A stretch of DNA of 64,000 nt from Polaromonas sp. SP1 (GTDB lineage: Bacteria > Pseudomonadota > Gammaproteobacteria > Burkholderiales > Burkholderiaceae_C), in the NCBI RefSeq assembly GCF_003711205.1, contig NZ_CP031013.1:682001-746000 (forward strand), read 5' to 3'. Shown here in pieces: positions 45,404-57,016 of the stretch. The notes beneath the pieces are model-generated. The model saw only the letters and a program-made list of their open reading frames with translations, did not search any database and was not told the origin of the DNA. Position numbers and translations under genes: made by a program. Position 1 is the first letter of the stretch. Every line of letters starts with the position of its first letter.

Positions 45404-46105
45404 TTATTCGCCGCCGGCGCCGGGCAAGCCGGGCGCGGCTTCCACCAGTTCAAGGCGGTAGCCAAACCCGCGAATGGAGCGCACGGCAATGCCGTGGGGC
45501 TCGAGCTTGCCGCGCAGTCGCGAGATATACACCTCGATGGCGTTGGGCGTGATTTCCTTGTCCCAGCCGGTCATGGCCTGCAGCAGCTTGTCTTTGCTGG
45601 CGGGTTTGGGGGCGTTGATCAGCAAATATTCCATCACCGTCCATTCGCGCGGGCCGAGCTCGATCAGCTGGCCGCCGGCGCGGGCTTCGCGGTTGGCCGT
45701 GTCCAGCTCCAGCGCCCCGAAGCTCAGGGTGGCGCTGGTGGCGGCCTGGGAGCGGCGCAACAGCGCACGCAGGCGCGCCAGCAGCTCGGGCAGCTCAAAA
45801 GGCTTGACCATGTAGTCGTCGGCACCCAGGTCCAGCCCCTGGACGCGGTCCTGCAGCGCGTCGCGCGCGGTGAGGATGAGCACCGGCATCGCCAGCCCGC
45901 CGCGCCGCAGGCGCCGGGTCAGCTCCAGCCCGTCGATGCGCGGCAGGCCGATGTCGATGATGGCGGCGTCGAAGGTTTCACCTTGCAGGACTTCCTCGGC
46001 CCGCTCGGCGCTGCCGACCCAGTCGACCGCGTAACCGGCGTCGCTGAGCCCCAGCTTGATGCCGCTGGCAACCATCACGTCGTCTTCAACCAGTAGGAGT
46101 CGCAT
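45404..46105 (-). CDS. Response regulator, OmpR/TctD type
   Basis: 233 residues. Receiver domain 1-115 with E7-D8 and the phosphoacceptor D51 in AAIIDIGLPRIDG; LILTARDA with the conserved T/S; K in MVKPFELPELL. Winged-helix DNA-binding domain in the C-terminal 100 residues (LGPREWTVMEYLL, ITPNAIEVYISRLRGKLEPHG, IRSIRGFGYRL). Pairs with the downstream kinase. Confidence 0.92.
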   Translation of the reverse strand: MRLLLVEDDVMVASGIKLGLSDAGYAVDWVGSAERAEEVLQGETFDAAIIDIGLPRIDGLELTRRLRRGGLAMPVLILTARDALQDRVQGLDLGADDYMVKPFELPELLARLRALLRRSQAATSATLSFGALELDTANREARAGGQLIELGPREWTVMEYLLINAPKPASKDKLLQAMTGWDKEITPNAIEVYISRLRGKLEPHGIAVRSIRGFGYRLELVEAAPGLPGAGGE

Positions 46106-46365
46106 ATTTTTGAAGCATAGGCCGCACAGTGTGCCGGTCTTATGCGGGAATACGAGGATGCTGAAAGGTAGCTGTCAGCTTTGTCGATCAGGTAGTCCGA
46201 ACGGGGCCCGCATCCACTGCACGGTCCGTTGCACTACCGGCACACGCTTGATCGTAGCGACGCGAACGGGCTGACCGATGCCGGCAAATGCCGCGACGCT
46301 CAGCGTCAAGGCGCCAGCGAGAACGCGCGCACGGCTACTTGATGGGTCTGTCGGGTTGGCTCTGA
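46106..46365. other. Gap with a possible gene remnant
   Basis: No intact gene in 260 bp. On the minus strand a frame without a start codon ends at TGA 46177-46175 and encodes SRARVLAGALTLSVAAFAGI followed by unrelated residues to FGLPDRQS. The first part resembles the N-terminal membrane-anchoring segment of phage-type GH24 lysozymes, but the match is short. The left copy of a 15-bp direct repeat lies at 46187-46201. Confidence 0.3.
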
Positions 46366-47751
46366 TTACTTTGGCTGCTGCATCAGCGAGCGCCGGAACA
46401 ACTGGCGAGTCATGTCCACAATGCTTGCGTCTTGTGCGAACTTCAGGCCATGGTCTCGCGCTCGCTCGGAAAGCGACTTATATGCGGCATCATCCATATC
46501 AACAAGCTCGTCAAGGGCGGAACAAAAGGCCCGCTCATTACTGAGTGGAAAATTCCAACCCGCCCCCAGCGCCTGCAGTCCACCCCAGGGCGTAAGGTCG
46601 CTCAGAATTGGCGGACAACCCGCCAGCATTGACTCCAGCACCACATGCCCGAAGTTTTCGCCATGCGTCGGAAACAGGAATGCGTGGGCTTGCGAGAAAG
46701 CAGCAGGCACTTGTTCAGGTGTTATGGGGCCGTGAAATCGCACATTCGATCCTTGCGCCAATACACGGCACTCTGCCGCATATTCGGCATCCTCCTCAGG
46801 ACCGTAGATGTCGAACTGAATTTCAGACTTGCCACGGATCATCCGCAGCGCCGCGTCCAAATTTTTTTTGCGTGAGATACGCGAGACAAACACCAGCCGC
46901 AACTGTCCGCGCTGCTTGACCGGCCTGGTGTGCAACAGGGAAGTTGCTGACGCCGGCAAGTCTGGCGCCACTACAATTTCGCTAGACTGCCCGAACCAAT
47001 GTTTGATTTCCTGCGCTTCAGCCTCTGAAGAGGCTTGCCATGTCACGCCCCTATACAGTCCCGTTGCGTAAGCAGCACGTAGAAAGACGGCCTTCTTACC
47101 AGCCTTCAGCGCAAGAGCGCCCGGTGATAGTTCTCCGCGCGGAGCTATTACGATGGCCGTTCGGCGTGCCCTTCCGAGTCGATGCAGTAACAAAGGCCAA
47201 ACGCTAAAGGTCAAAGAAAACAAGCTGTTCAAATATAGAAGCTGATGATCCTGCCTACGCATCACCGATGCCACCTGCCTGTGACAGGCGTCCGGTGACA
47301 AGTAGACGACAGCAGCGCCTGTGGGGTCGCCGCGTGCACCGGCAGAATAAGCTGCATCGTCGCCCAAATCGCGGTCACGCGTAACCACCACGAATTTAAA
47401 CTCAGCACTCAAGTGTTGCAGCGTGTTTGCGAGAGTGCGAATCGGACCGCCAGCCTTGAATCCAGGTAGGTAGTAATCGGCCATGACGAGGACTGTGCTG
47501 CTCATGCCCGGCAGTATATCTAGGTCGATCTAGCGGTCTGCCCGTCTACTTATGGCCACACAGAGCTTGTTCTGCCTGATATCAAACACCACAAAGCCAT
47601 CAGCTGACCCGCCGATGGTTTTTTTCACGGTGATCATTCGAGGTGGCAGGAATCCCTTGAAAGAGGCCATCAGAAGATTGCGTGAATCGCCCCGGCTTGA
47701 ACAGCCCCTGGAAGTTAGCCGATTGCGATCCCGCCAATCAGGTAGTCCGAA
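46187..47751. mobile_element. Candidate inserted segment bounded by 15-bp direct repeats
   Basis: ATCAGGTAGTCCGAA occurs at 46187-46201 and again at 47737-47751, the right copy only 6 bp past the argB stop. The 1.5 kb between them holds one glycosyltransferase gene and is visibly more AT-rich: two sample lines inside contain 33 and 30 G+C in 60 bases, against 41 in 60 for a line of argB. No transposase or integrase is present, so the mechanism is unknown and the repeat could be chance. Confidence 0.4.
46366..47505 (-). CDS. Glycosyltransferase family 4 protein, probably acquired
   Basis: 379 residues. N-terminal GT-B acceptor domain (MADYYLPGFKAGGPIRTLAN), C-terminal donor domain with LRLVFVSRISRKKNLDAALR, PEQVPAAFSQAHAFLFPTHG and the E-x7-E region ENFGHVVLESMLAGCP. 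It would transfer a sugar from a nucleotide donor in polysaccharide synthesis. Base composition differs clearly from argB and the two-component genes on either side. It stands apart from the main polysaccharide locus, across argB, on the same strand. Confidence 0.85.
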   Translation of the reverse strand: MSSTVLVMADYYLPGFKAGGPIRTLANTLQHLSAEFKFVVVTRDRDLGDDAAYSAGARGDPTGAAVVYLSPDACHRQVASVMRRQDHQLLYLNSLFSLTFSVWPLLLHRLGRARRTAIVIAPRGELSPGALALKAGKKAVFLRAAYATGLYRGVTWQASSEAEAQEIKHWFGQSSEIVVAPDLPASATSLLHTRPVKQRGQLRLVFVSRISRKKNLDAALRMIRGKSEIQFDIYGPEEDAEYAAECRVLAQGSNVRFHGPITPEQVPAAFSQAHAFLFPTHGENFGHVVLESMLAGCPPILSDLTPWGGLQALGAGWNFPLSNERAFCSALDELVDMDDAAYKSLSERARDHGLKFAQDASIVDMTRQLFRRSLMQQPK

Positions 47752-47757
47752 AAATCG
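47506..47757. other. Gap with short remnant-like frame
   Basis: 252 bp without a convincing gene. On the minus strand a 46-codon frame (47670-47530, MASFKGFLPPRMITVKKTIG onward) has no Shine-Dalgarno and no recognisable family. Read through the argB stop, the same frame stays open for 75 codons. The right copy of the 15-bp direct repeat is at 47737-47751. Confidence 0.35.
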
Positions 47758-49636
<1,879 letters not shown>

Positions 49637-49640
<4 letters not shown>

Positions 49641-51535
49641 GGACTACCGTGCCGGAAATATTGGGCGGCCTCTCTCAAAGCGTCATCCACGTCCACGGGG
49701 GGTTCCCAGCCCAGGACACGGCGTGTTTTTGAAATGTCCACCTGCAGCGAGTCACACAGCCGCTGCATGACGGCCTCCTGCCCCGCCACCCGGGCGGCGC
49801 CCTTCAGCACCATGACCGGCACCGAAATCAGTCTGGCGGGTTTGTCCAGTGCTGCTCCCGTACGGCTCAGCAGCCCCGAGATGGAAAGGTCTTCCCCATC
49901 GCTGGCCAGAAAAACCTGGTTGGCTGCAGCAGGATGCTGAATACAGATGGCAATAAGATCCGCCAGGTTACCCAGTGCCACGAGGCTGCGCCGGTTGGGC
50001 AATGCGCCCAGCGGCATGGGCAAACCCTTGAGCAGCCAATGCATCATGGATTGAAAGTTGGCTTTCACACCCCGCCCGTAAACCAGGACGGGACGGATGA
50101 TTACCACTTCCAGTCCAGTCTCGGCAGCGAGTTGCAGCAAGCCCTGTTCAGCTTCATGCTTGGAAATCCCGTAAGGATCGGTCGGATGCGGCACATCCTC
50201 CGCAGTGAATGGTTGGCCCACAGGCGTCACCTCGCCGTTGACCTTGATGGAACTGATAAAAACAAAGCGGCGCACGCCCGCCGCGGCGGCCTGGCGCGCC
50301 AGGTTCAAAGTCAGGGCCACATTCGTACGGCGAAATTCAGCAAGGGGATCCGCAGCAACCTCGCGCATCAAATGGACGCGGGCAGCAAGATGGACGACGC
50401 TGTCCACCCCGGCCAACGCCACCGACCAATCCGTGTTCTCGTCAATCTCGTTCATCGACAGGCCTTCCAGCCCGTCATCTGAAGCAACGTGCTGCTTGTG
50501 CCGTACCACCCCACGCACCTGGTAGGCCCTCGACGTCAGAACGGAACAAACAGCTGTTCCTACAAACCCATTGGCGCCCGTCACCAGCACAATCTTTCCT
50601 GCCCCTGTGAAAGCACCAGGCTGCCGCGCGCCGGATGTCTTGGCCCGCATGGCGTTTTTGGCGCTTGTTTTTTTTGTGACGTCTGCATCCGGATGGGTGC
50701 TGAACACACCGCCCCATTTACGCCAGTAAAGAAAGCCGGAACGGATCGTCACCAGCCGTGATGCCCATGAGCGATGGGTATCGCGCGCCCACTGGTGCAC
50801 AACTTTGACTTTGGGAACATAAATAACCCGCGCCACCTGCAATGCCCTGCGACCTATATCCGCGTCTTCGTAATGCAGGAAATAGTCCGGGTCAAATCCC
50901 CTGATTTGGTGCAGCACGCTGGTACGGAAAAACATGCAGGCGCCCGTGGGGTACTCCACGTCAAAAATCGGCTTTTCATAGTCACAATCCAGCATCTCAA
51001 ATTCGGCAAGCGTCGGCTCAAACCACGATTGCAGCCATTTGGGGGAGAAACTGCGCAGAAACATGACCAGCAAAGTCGGATGGCGTTTACAAAGGTAATG
51101 CCGCTCACCGTCTTCGCCAAATACCGCCGGCGTCAAAAGCCCGGCGTCAGGGTGGTCTTCGAGGAACCGCAACGCTTCGCGCAGCGCATCGGGCGCCACA
51201 AACAAATCCGGGTTCACCACCAGGTGATAGTCTGAACGGGCGCCTTCAATGGCCAGGTTGTTTCCCCTGCCGTAGCCGACATTGCCGGGCGAGCGCAGGA
51301 GATGCACCGTCCAGTCGGGCATGGCGGAACGGCGCGCATCAAGCCACTGGCCAATCCGTTCGTGCAGGACGGCGTCGCTGGAGTTGTCGACGAGCGTCAA
51401 CTCCAGAAAACGCTCGCCATCCTCTTTCGCCACACGGCCGGCTTCCTGCAGGGCCAGCAGCGTGCGTTCCAGTGTCGCCAGATCCGGTTTGTAAAGCACC
51501 AGCGAGGCGCTTAAAGAAAGAGAAAGACGGGTCAA
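49637..51535 (-). CDS. Fusion protein: GT2 glycosyltransferase plus sugar-nucleotide epimerase/dehydratase
   Basis: 632 residues in one frame. Residues 1-280 are a rhamnosyltransferase-like GT2 (LTLVDNSSD at 47-54, NVGYGRGNN at 85-93, NPDL at 108-111, HYEDADIGRR at 221-230). A Lys/Ala-rich linker covers about 285-312. Residues 315-632 are an extended SDR of the WbpV/GnE type (VTGANGFVG 318-326, S428/S429, Y455-G-I-S-K459). It starts with TTG, overlapping the preceding stop (TTGA). Usually these are two proteins; the fusion would join donor-sugar formation to transfer, or to the first lipid-linked sugar. Confidence 0.85.
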
Positions 51536-52089
51536 TTTTGTTCCTGCGCGTTATCTGCGCCGCTGCGGAGAATTATCCTGGCGGGCACGCCCACCGCTAC
51601 GGCATAGGGAGGGACGTCCTGCAGCACCACAGCATTGGCGCCGACTTTGGCGTGATCGCCGATGGTCACGCGGCCAATTACCTTGGCCCCTGCCCCAAGG
51701 ACCACATGGTTGCCGATGACCGGCCGAAGGGAAACCGTGAAGCCGTTGTCTGGCTCGGCCGTGCCCAAGGTCACACCCTGCTGGATGGTGACATTTTCGC
51801 CAATCTTTTCGGCGCCCAGGACCGTGCCCACGGTATGCGGCAAAAACAGCCCACCGCCTATTTTTACCTGGGGGGATGACTCAATGCCGAAAATAGCCAC
51901 ATTGGCCATAGTGAAAAGTTTGGCCAGAACGCCAAGCCGCCGTTCAAAGAAAAATTCCGCGAGACGGATCAACACCACCGGCGCCATGCGCGGGTTGAAA
52001 CAGCTTTTGATCAGCTTCAAGGTGGAAACCGGCCCGGTGTGTCCCATGAATTTCTGAAAACGCTCAATATCAGATCGTAGATTTTTCAC
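51532..52089 (-). CDS. Hexapeptide-repeat acyltransferase (serine acetyltransferase-like)
   Basis: 185 residues from a GTG at 52089 that overlaps the Wzx stop (GTGA); an ATG-containing longer frame would lie inside wzx. The left-handed beta-helix repeats start at about 80 (VKIGGGLFLPHTVGTVLGAE, IGENVTIQQGVTLG, IGNHVVLGAGAKVIG) and end with VPPYAVAVGVPARII. In a polysaccharide locus it most likely acetylates a sugar. An N-terminal helical region resembles CysE-type enzymes, so O-acetylation is the best guess. Confidence 0.82.
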   Translation of the reverse strand: MKNLRSDIERFQKFMGHTGPVSTLKLIKSCFNPRMAPVVLIRLAEFFFERRLGVLAKLFTMANVAIFGIESSPQVKIGGGLFLPHTVGTVLGAEKIGENVTIQQGVTLGTAEPDNGFTVSLRPVIGNHVVLGAGAKVIGRVTIGDHAKVGANAVVLQDVPPYAVAVGVPARIILRSGADNAQEQN

Positions 52090-53537
52090 AGCACCACTTT
52101 CTTGTAAGCGACCAGGGATGCTGCTGCCACAGCCGGGCCCGCACCAATGCAAAGCCATTGCTCAATGGCCCAATCCTGTGCGGGCCCCGAGCCCGTGAAC
52201 ACCAACAGAAACAGGGGCAGGGTTGCTGCCAGCAGCAAAGGCCATATGTGCATGCGCCGCATCAACGGATTTTTGTGCCCAGCATATTCCACTACAAACA
52301 CCAGGTAAAGAAAGTTGGGCAGCACGAAGGCCCAGGCCAACGCCGGAAGGGTTGAGAAGTTAACCAGCGCAAACCTGACAGCGGCGAGCAGGCCCAGATT
52401 CAGCGCAAGATCTGAGAGCAACAACACGCGTGAATTTCGGGTGGCAAGAATCATGGTGCCATATACCCACGAGATGCTACGAAAAAGAACTGCGATCACC
52501 AGTACAGCGAGAACCTGCCCCGATGCCTGGAATTCCCGGCTGTACAGCAAATTGATCAGCGGACCTTTCAGGAGAACCATGCCGTAACACACCAGTACAC
52601 CGCCGGCCAGCACCAAGTATGCCGTTTTGAGCATGCAGGCCTTCTGACTCTTCGCATCTGTAGCCCGAGTCAGAAGCGGGAGATAGATTGCACTGCAGGC
52701 GGTCAGAAAAAGCGTGGTGTAGTTGAACGTCAACGTCCAGCCCGCATCAAACAAGCCGGCAAACGCCAGGCCTTGCGCTTCGATCACCCAAGACCGGATC
52801 AACAGCAATGCCAAAGTGGTGGAAAGCGCTGCCGCAAGGTTGGACAGCGCGAACCGGAGAAAAACACGGCTCTCGCTTGTGTTCAGGCGGGCCGCCTTCA
52901 ACGGCGAGGCAAGCCGTGGCAGACGCGATATGCCGAATAAACCGGCCAGACAGGTGACGCCGAAGCACACAACAAAAGACATGGACAGCACAAATGGGTC
53001 GGCCGGCAACCGCCACCACCATGCACCGGCCAGCAACATGACGAGCGCCGCGGGCCCGGCAATCTGCGCCAGCGCAAGATAGGGATAGGAACGGTAACCA
53101 TTGAGCACCGCCAGCGCGTAGGTCCCGGCGACATTGAGCAGCACGGCCAAGGCGAGCCATCGCACGGTGGCCACCAGCCCAGGCGCGCTGGACGACAGGA
53201 AAAACTGGGTAAGAACAGGCGCCGCGACCAGTATGGCCAGCACCACCATCACGCCCGACGCGCCAACAAGGCGCGCCGCAGTCGCCCGGAATTGCCTGCG
53301 GGCGGCGTCCTCGGGCCGCTCCGACAGGCCCTGGACGACGGAATTTGTGCCGCCAAAAGTCGCCCCCACCGTAGCGGCCTGCGCCATCTGCCTGAGTTGC
53401 GAGAAAAGCCCGACGCCTTCCGGGCCCAGCCACAGGGCAACAGCCTTGAAACTGAGCAACCACAAAAATGCCGACCCAAACACGCCGGCAGTGCTGATCA
53501 GAATTCCGCCTCTCAGGCTTGGGGAAGGCGTACTCAT
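52086..53537 (-). CDS. Wzx-type lipid-linked oligosaccharide flippase
   Basis: 483 residues with about 12-14 membrane helices (polysaccharide biosynthesis/MOP superfamily). The N-terminus GGILISTAGVFGSAFLWLLS and the segment FRSISWVYGTMILATRNS are typical. It would flip the undecaprenol-linked repeat unit across the inner membrane. Start at 53537 (MSTPSP); a GTG at 53561 overlapping the preceding gene is an alternative. Ends at the GTGA junction with the acyltransferase. Confidence 0.88.
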   Translation of the reverse strand: MSTPSPSLRGGILISTAGVFGSAFLWLLSFKAVALWLGPEGVGLFSQLRQMAQAATVGATFGGTNSVVQGLSERPEDAARRQFRATAARLVGASGVMVVLAILVAAPVLTQFFLSSSAPGLVATVRWLALAVLLNVAGTYALAVLNGYRSYPYLALAQIAGPAALVMLLAGAWWWRLPADPFVLSMSFVVCFGVTCLAGLFGISRLPRLASPLKAARLNTSESRVFLRFALSNLAAALSTTLALLLIRSWVIEAQGLAFAGLFDAGWTLTFNYTTLFLTACSAIYLPLLTRATDAKSQKACMLKTAYLVLAGGVLVCYGMVLLKGPLINLLYSREFQASGQVLAVLVIAVLFRSISWVYGTMILATRNSRVLLLSDLALNLGLLAAVRFALVNFSTLPALAWAFVLPNFLYLVFVVEYAGHKNPLMRRMHIWPLLLAATLPLFLLVFTGSGPAQDWAIEQWLCIGAGPAVAAASLVAYKKVVL

Positions 53538-53550
53538 AGCCACGCCGGCG

Positions 53551-54807
53551 TCAGCCCCCACGCTGCGGTGGTGCGTTGAGACGCAAGCGGGTCAGCAGCA
53601 GGCCCCAGAGAAAGAACGCAAAAATGCCCGGGTAGGGCTGCCGCAGCGTAACCTTGAAATTGCTGTCGACCAGCACCATGAATGCCACCAGCGCGGCCAG
53701 CCAAAGGGTTTGGCCGGTCAAAGTCTTTCGGTGAAGTACGACCTGCCAGGCGGTGTAGCCGATCAGCGCCAGCAGCGGCATGAGGGGGAGGAGCCCGAAG
53801 TTGTACACGAAGTCGAGGTACCAGTTATGTGCACTGGTTTTGACTTCACGCGGAGGCGGCTCCACGTGCCCGAGCAGCATGGTGCGGTCACTTTCGGTGA
53901 TCCAGTCATGGTAGAGCTTCCAGTCTCCCAGGCGATCCAATACGTTGACGGGCACCTTCCCATTCACCAGTGTCTGGAATTTCCCCAGATACTGGCCGTT
54001 GTCACCGATGATGCTGGTGTTCTTTTCGGCGATTCCGTAGTAAATCGCGACCACCAGCCCCGCGGCGAAAATGCCCGCACCAAACAAAGCGAAACCGATC
54101 AGGCGCCCCGTCTTGAGTTGCCACATCCTTCGCAAGAAAAACGCCGCAACGAAAACGCAGTAAAGCCCCATGGCCAGGAAGGACGCACTGGCGATGGCAT
54201 AAACACCCATGACAACGGCAAGGAAGCTCAACGTCCTTTTGTTGTTGTCCCACAGATGCACCATGACGAGGCAGAAGGCCAGTACAAAGACGACAGGAAC
54301 GAACTGGAAGTGCTGGTAAATACTGAAAACGTACAGGTTATGAGTCAAGGTCAGCGTCTTTTGCCACCAGCCCGCAAGAATCTGAAACGGCACCACCGCC
54401 AGCAACACCCACATAAAAGCCCTGGGAATGATGTCGTCTTCATCCCGCACCAGTTGCCCGAGAACCAGCCCCATGGTGGGCAGCAGGAATTGCAGTCCGA
54501 TCAACACCTTTCGCTGTGCCACTGGCTGATCGGCTCCGGCACACAACAGGGACACCAGCATCAATGCCGAAAAGACCCCGATAAACCACGCTGCGGGCAG
54601 CGCCTGACGGTAATTTTTGGCAAGGGCAAGGATGCCGAGCAGGCAGGCAATGATCGATATCGGCAAAGGCAGTTTGCTGAGCACGCCGAGTGAATCTGTC
54701 ACCGCCGCTGGATTGTTATAGATGCCGCCGGAAAGCTGGAAGAACAGTGGGAACAGCAAGGCAATGGCGATGAGCCAGATGGTCAAGGGATGGTTTTTGA
54801 ATGGCAT
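53551..54807 (-). CDS. O-antigen polymerase/ligase-like membrane protein (Wzy/WaaL)
   Basis: 418 residues, about eleven helices with one large periplasmic loop between roughly 270 and 340. The loop carries TSAHNWYLDFVYNFGLL, the H-N motif of the Wzy_C family. It either polymerises repeat units or ligates the chain to lipid A or protein. Another polymerase-like gene (EpsG type, 60086) is present, so this one may be the ligase. 66 bp separate it from the upstream epimerase gene. Confidence 0.83.
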   Translation of the reverse strand: MPFKNHPLTIWLIAIALLFPLFFQLSGGIYNNPAAVTDSLGVLSKLPLPISIIACLLGILALAKNYRQALPAAWFIGVFSALMLVSLLCAGADQPVAQRKVLIGLQFLLPTMGLVLGQLVRDEDDIIPRAFMWVLLAVVPFQILAGWWQKTLTLTHNLYVFSIYQHFQFVPVVFVLAFCLVMVHLWDNNKRTLSFLAVVMGVYAIASASFLAMGLYCVFVAAFFLRRMWQLKTGRLIGFALFGAGIFAAGLVVAIYYGIAEKNTSIIGDNGQYLGKFQTLVNGKVPVNVLDRLGDWKLYHDWITESDRTMLLGHVEPPPREVKTSAHNWYLDFVYNFGLLPLMPLLALIGYTAWQVVLHRKTLTGQTLWLAALVAFMVLVDSNFKVTLRQPYPGIFAFFLWGLLLTRLRLNAPPQRGG

Positions 54808-54873
54808 GATTTTTAGTATCAGCGGCTATGTGGCTCTCGCGCACCTGGCACGCGGTCGCAGGGATTTTTCGGC

Positions 54874-55998
54874 CTATCTACCCCAAACCGTCCGGTTGAC
54901 GTAGTCCACATAACTGAGCACTACGCGTGTCACCTGCTTGGACACGGGTCCGGTCTGATAGTCATCCACAACCTGCATGCGGGGCCCCGCAACCGCATGC
55001 TGGGATATGACTACCTGAATCGCTTCAAGCACCCGCTCTTTGCGCAAGCCGCTCATGACCAGCGTACCCACGTCCATACCTTCGGGGCGCTCATGCGCAT
55101 CGCGTATGGTGATAGCAGGCAGATTCAACAGGGAAGCCTCTTCCGTGATCGTTCCGCTGTCGGAAATCACGCAGGAGGCGCCCATCTGGAGCTTGATGTA
55201 GTCGAAGAAGCCAAAGGCCTTGGAAAACTGAATCAAGGGGTCAAAGGTCGCGCCCTCCAGCAAGTCCAGCCGCTTGCGGGTTCGCGGATGCGTGGAGACA
55301 ATGACCGGCATCCCGTATTTTGTGGCCAGCGCATTGAGCGTATCAACCAGGTCCCGCAGGTTTGCCGGGGTGTCCACGTTTTCTTCGCGGTGCGCACTGA
55401 CAACAAAAAACTCCCGCTCTTTCAAGCCCAGCCGCGCCACCACGTCCGACTTTTCAATCTGCGGCATATAGTGCTCCAGTACCTCGCACATGTGCGAGCC
55501 GGTCTTGATGATGGTTTCGGGGCGAATGCCTTCTGCAATCAAGTAACGGCGGGCATGCTCGGTCAACACCATATTGATATCGCTCAAATGATCCAGCACC
55601 TTGCGATTGAGCTCTTCCGGAACACGCTGGTCGAAGCAACGGTTACCGGCTTCCATGTGGAAGACGGGCACCTTGCGCCGCTTGGCAGCAATGACAGCCA
55701 GGCAGGTGTTGGTGTCGCCGTAAAGCAGGATGGCGTCAGGTTTTTCCAGGACCAGCACATCGTCGGCCTTTTCAATGACCGAGGCTATGGTCTTTGCGGC
55801 AGTATCACCTGCGACCTCAAGAAAATGATCTGGCTTGCGGATCCCGAGGTCGTCAAAAAAGACCTGGTTCAACTCGTAATCGTAGTTCTGGCCGGAGTGA
55901 ACCAGTACATGGTTCACCTGGGCGTCCAATTCGGCGATCACCCGGCTCATCTTTATAAGTTCAGGCCGGGTTCCCACCAGCGTCATGACCTTAAGCAT
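54874..55998 (-). CDS. UDP-HexNAc C2-epimerase (WecB-like; WbvD/FnlC type)
   Basis: 374 residues from MLKVMTLVGTRPELIKMSRV at 55998. Non-hydrolysing 2-epimerase landmarks: VHSGQNYDYELNQVFFDDL, LLYGDTNTCLAV, FHMEAGNRCFDQRVPEE and ISDSGTITEEASLL. Following a FnlA-type dehydratase and an RmlD-type reductase, it should be the last step to UDP-L-QuiNAc or UDP-L-FucNAc. It overlaps the dehydratase gene by 8 bp. Confidence 0.88.
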   Translation of the reverse strand: MLKVMTLVGTRPELIKMSRVIAELDAQVNHVLVHSGQNYDYELNQVFFDDLGIRKPDHFLEVAGDTAAKTIASVIEKADDVLVLEKPDAILLYGDTNTCLAVIAAKRRKVPVFHMEAGNRCFDQRVPEELNRKVLDHLSDINMVLTEHARRYLIAEGIRPETIIKTGSHMCEVLEHYMPQIEKSDVVARLGLKEREFFVVSAHREENVDTPANLRDLVDTLNALATKYGMPVIVSTHPRTRKRLDLLEGATFDPLIQFSKAFGFFDYIKLQMGASCVISDSGTITEEASLLNLPAITIRDAHERPEGMDVGTLVMSGLRKERVLEAIQVVISQHAVAGPRMQVVDDYQTGPVSKQVTRVVLSYVDYVNRTVWGR

Positions 55999-57001
55999 GA
56001 AGCGCCTCACGCACTTCCGCAAGCTTCATCAACGTAGCTTTGACGCCGTCGATGTCCAAGCGCTCCGTGTTGTGCGAGGTGTAGTCATCCAGCTCGGAAA
56101 TGTGCGCTTCGCCCTCGACGAAATACTTGTCGTAATTGAGATCGCGGTTGTCCGCGGGAATCCTGTAGTAGCGTCCCATATCTTCGGCTTTAGCCATTTC
56201 TTCACGCGAAATCAGTGATTCATAAAGCTTCTCGCCATGCCGCGTGCCGATGACCTTCACAGGCTTTGCATCGCCGAACAGCTGCTGCAAGGCAGCCGCA
56301 AGGTCGGCCACCGTGGATGCCGGGGCCTTCTGCACGAACAGGTCGCCCTGCTGGGCATGTTCGAACGCATGCAGCACCAGGTCTACCGAATCCTCGAGGG
56401 ACATCAGAAAGCGCGTCATGTTGGGGTCGGTAACGGTCAAGGCCTTGCCCGCCTTGATCTGGTTGATGAAAAGCGGGATCACGGACCCGCGGGACGCCAT
56501 CACGTTGCCGTAGCGTGTCGAGCAGACCACTGGGCCCGAAGCCGAAATGGTGCGCGACTTGGCCACGGTGAGTTTTTCCGCCATGGCTTTGGAGATGCCC
56601 ATGGCGTTGATCGGATAGACCGCCTTGTCCGTGCTCAACACCACCACGCGTTTGCAGTTGTTGGCAATGGCGGCATTGAGCACGTTTTCGGTGCCCAGAA
56701 CATTGGTCTTCACCGCTTCCATCGGGTAAAACTCGCAAGACGGCACCTGCTTGAGCGCCGCCGCGTGGAACACATAGTCCACTCCGCGCAAGGCGTCGTT
56801 GACGCTCTGGTATTCGCGGACGTCGCCGATGTAGAACTTGACTTTGTCGTTGTTCAGCGCAATCCGCATGTCTTCCTGCTTCTTCTCATCGCGGCTGAAT
56901 ATCCGGATTTCGGAGAAATCCGAATCGAGAAAGCGCTGAAGCACGGCGTTGCCGAAGGAACCCGTCCCGCCGGTGATCAGAAGTACTTTGTTTTTGAACA
57001 T
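55991..57001 (-). CDS. UDP-GlcNAc 4,6-dehydratase/5-epimerase (FnlA/WbjB/WbvB type)
   Basis: 336 residues, CapD-like. NAD loop GGTGSFG at 11-17. The active-site stretch reads INAMGISKAMAEK, with methionine where most SDRs have tyrosine; this substitution marks the dehydratases that also invert C5 (WbjB, CapE, FnlA). It makes UDP-2-acetamido-2,6-dideoxy-beta-L-arabino-4-hexulose from UDP-GlcNAc, the first step of the L-FucNAc/L-QuiNAc routes. Confidence 0.9.
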   Translation of the reverse strand: MFKNKVLLITGGTGSFGNAVLQRFLDSDFSEIRIFSRDEKKQEDMRIALNNDKVKFYIGDVREYQSVNDALRGVDYVFHAAALKQVPSCEFYPMEAVKTNVLGTENVLNAAIANNCKRVVVLSTDKAVYPINAMGISKAMAEKLTVAKSRTISASGPVVCSTRYGNVMASRGSVIPLFINQIKAGKALTVTDPNMTRFLMSLEDSVDLVLHAFEHAQQGDLFVQKAPASTVADLAAALQQLFGDAKPVKVIGTRHGEKLYESLISREEMAKAEDMGRYYRIPADNRDLNYDKYFVEGEAHISELDDYTSHNTERLDIDGVKATLMKLAEVREALHA

Positions 57002-57016
57002 TGCGAACTTTCAATA

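Noticed and set aside
53134..54693. A 519-codon plus-strand frame
   Set aside because: Antisense to the flippase and Wzy/ligase genes; low-complexity and without family motifs.
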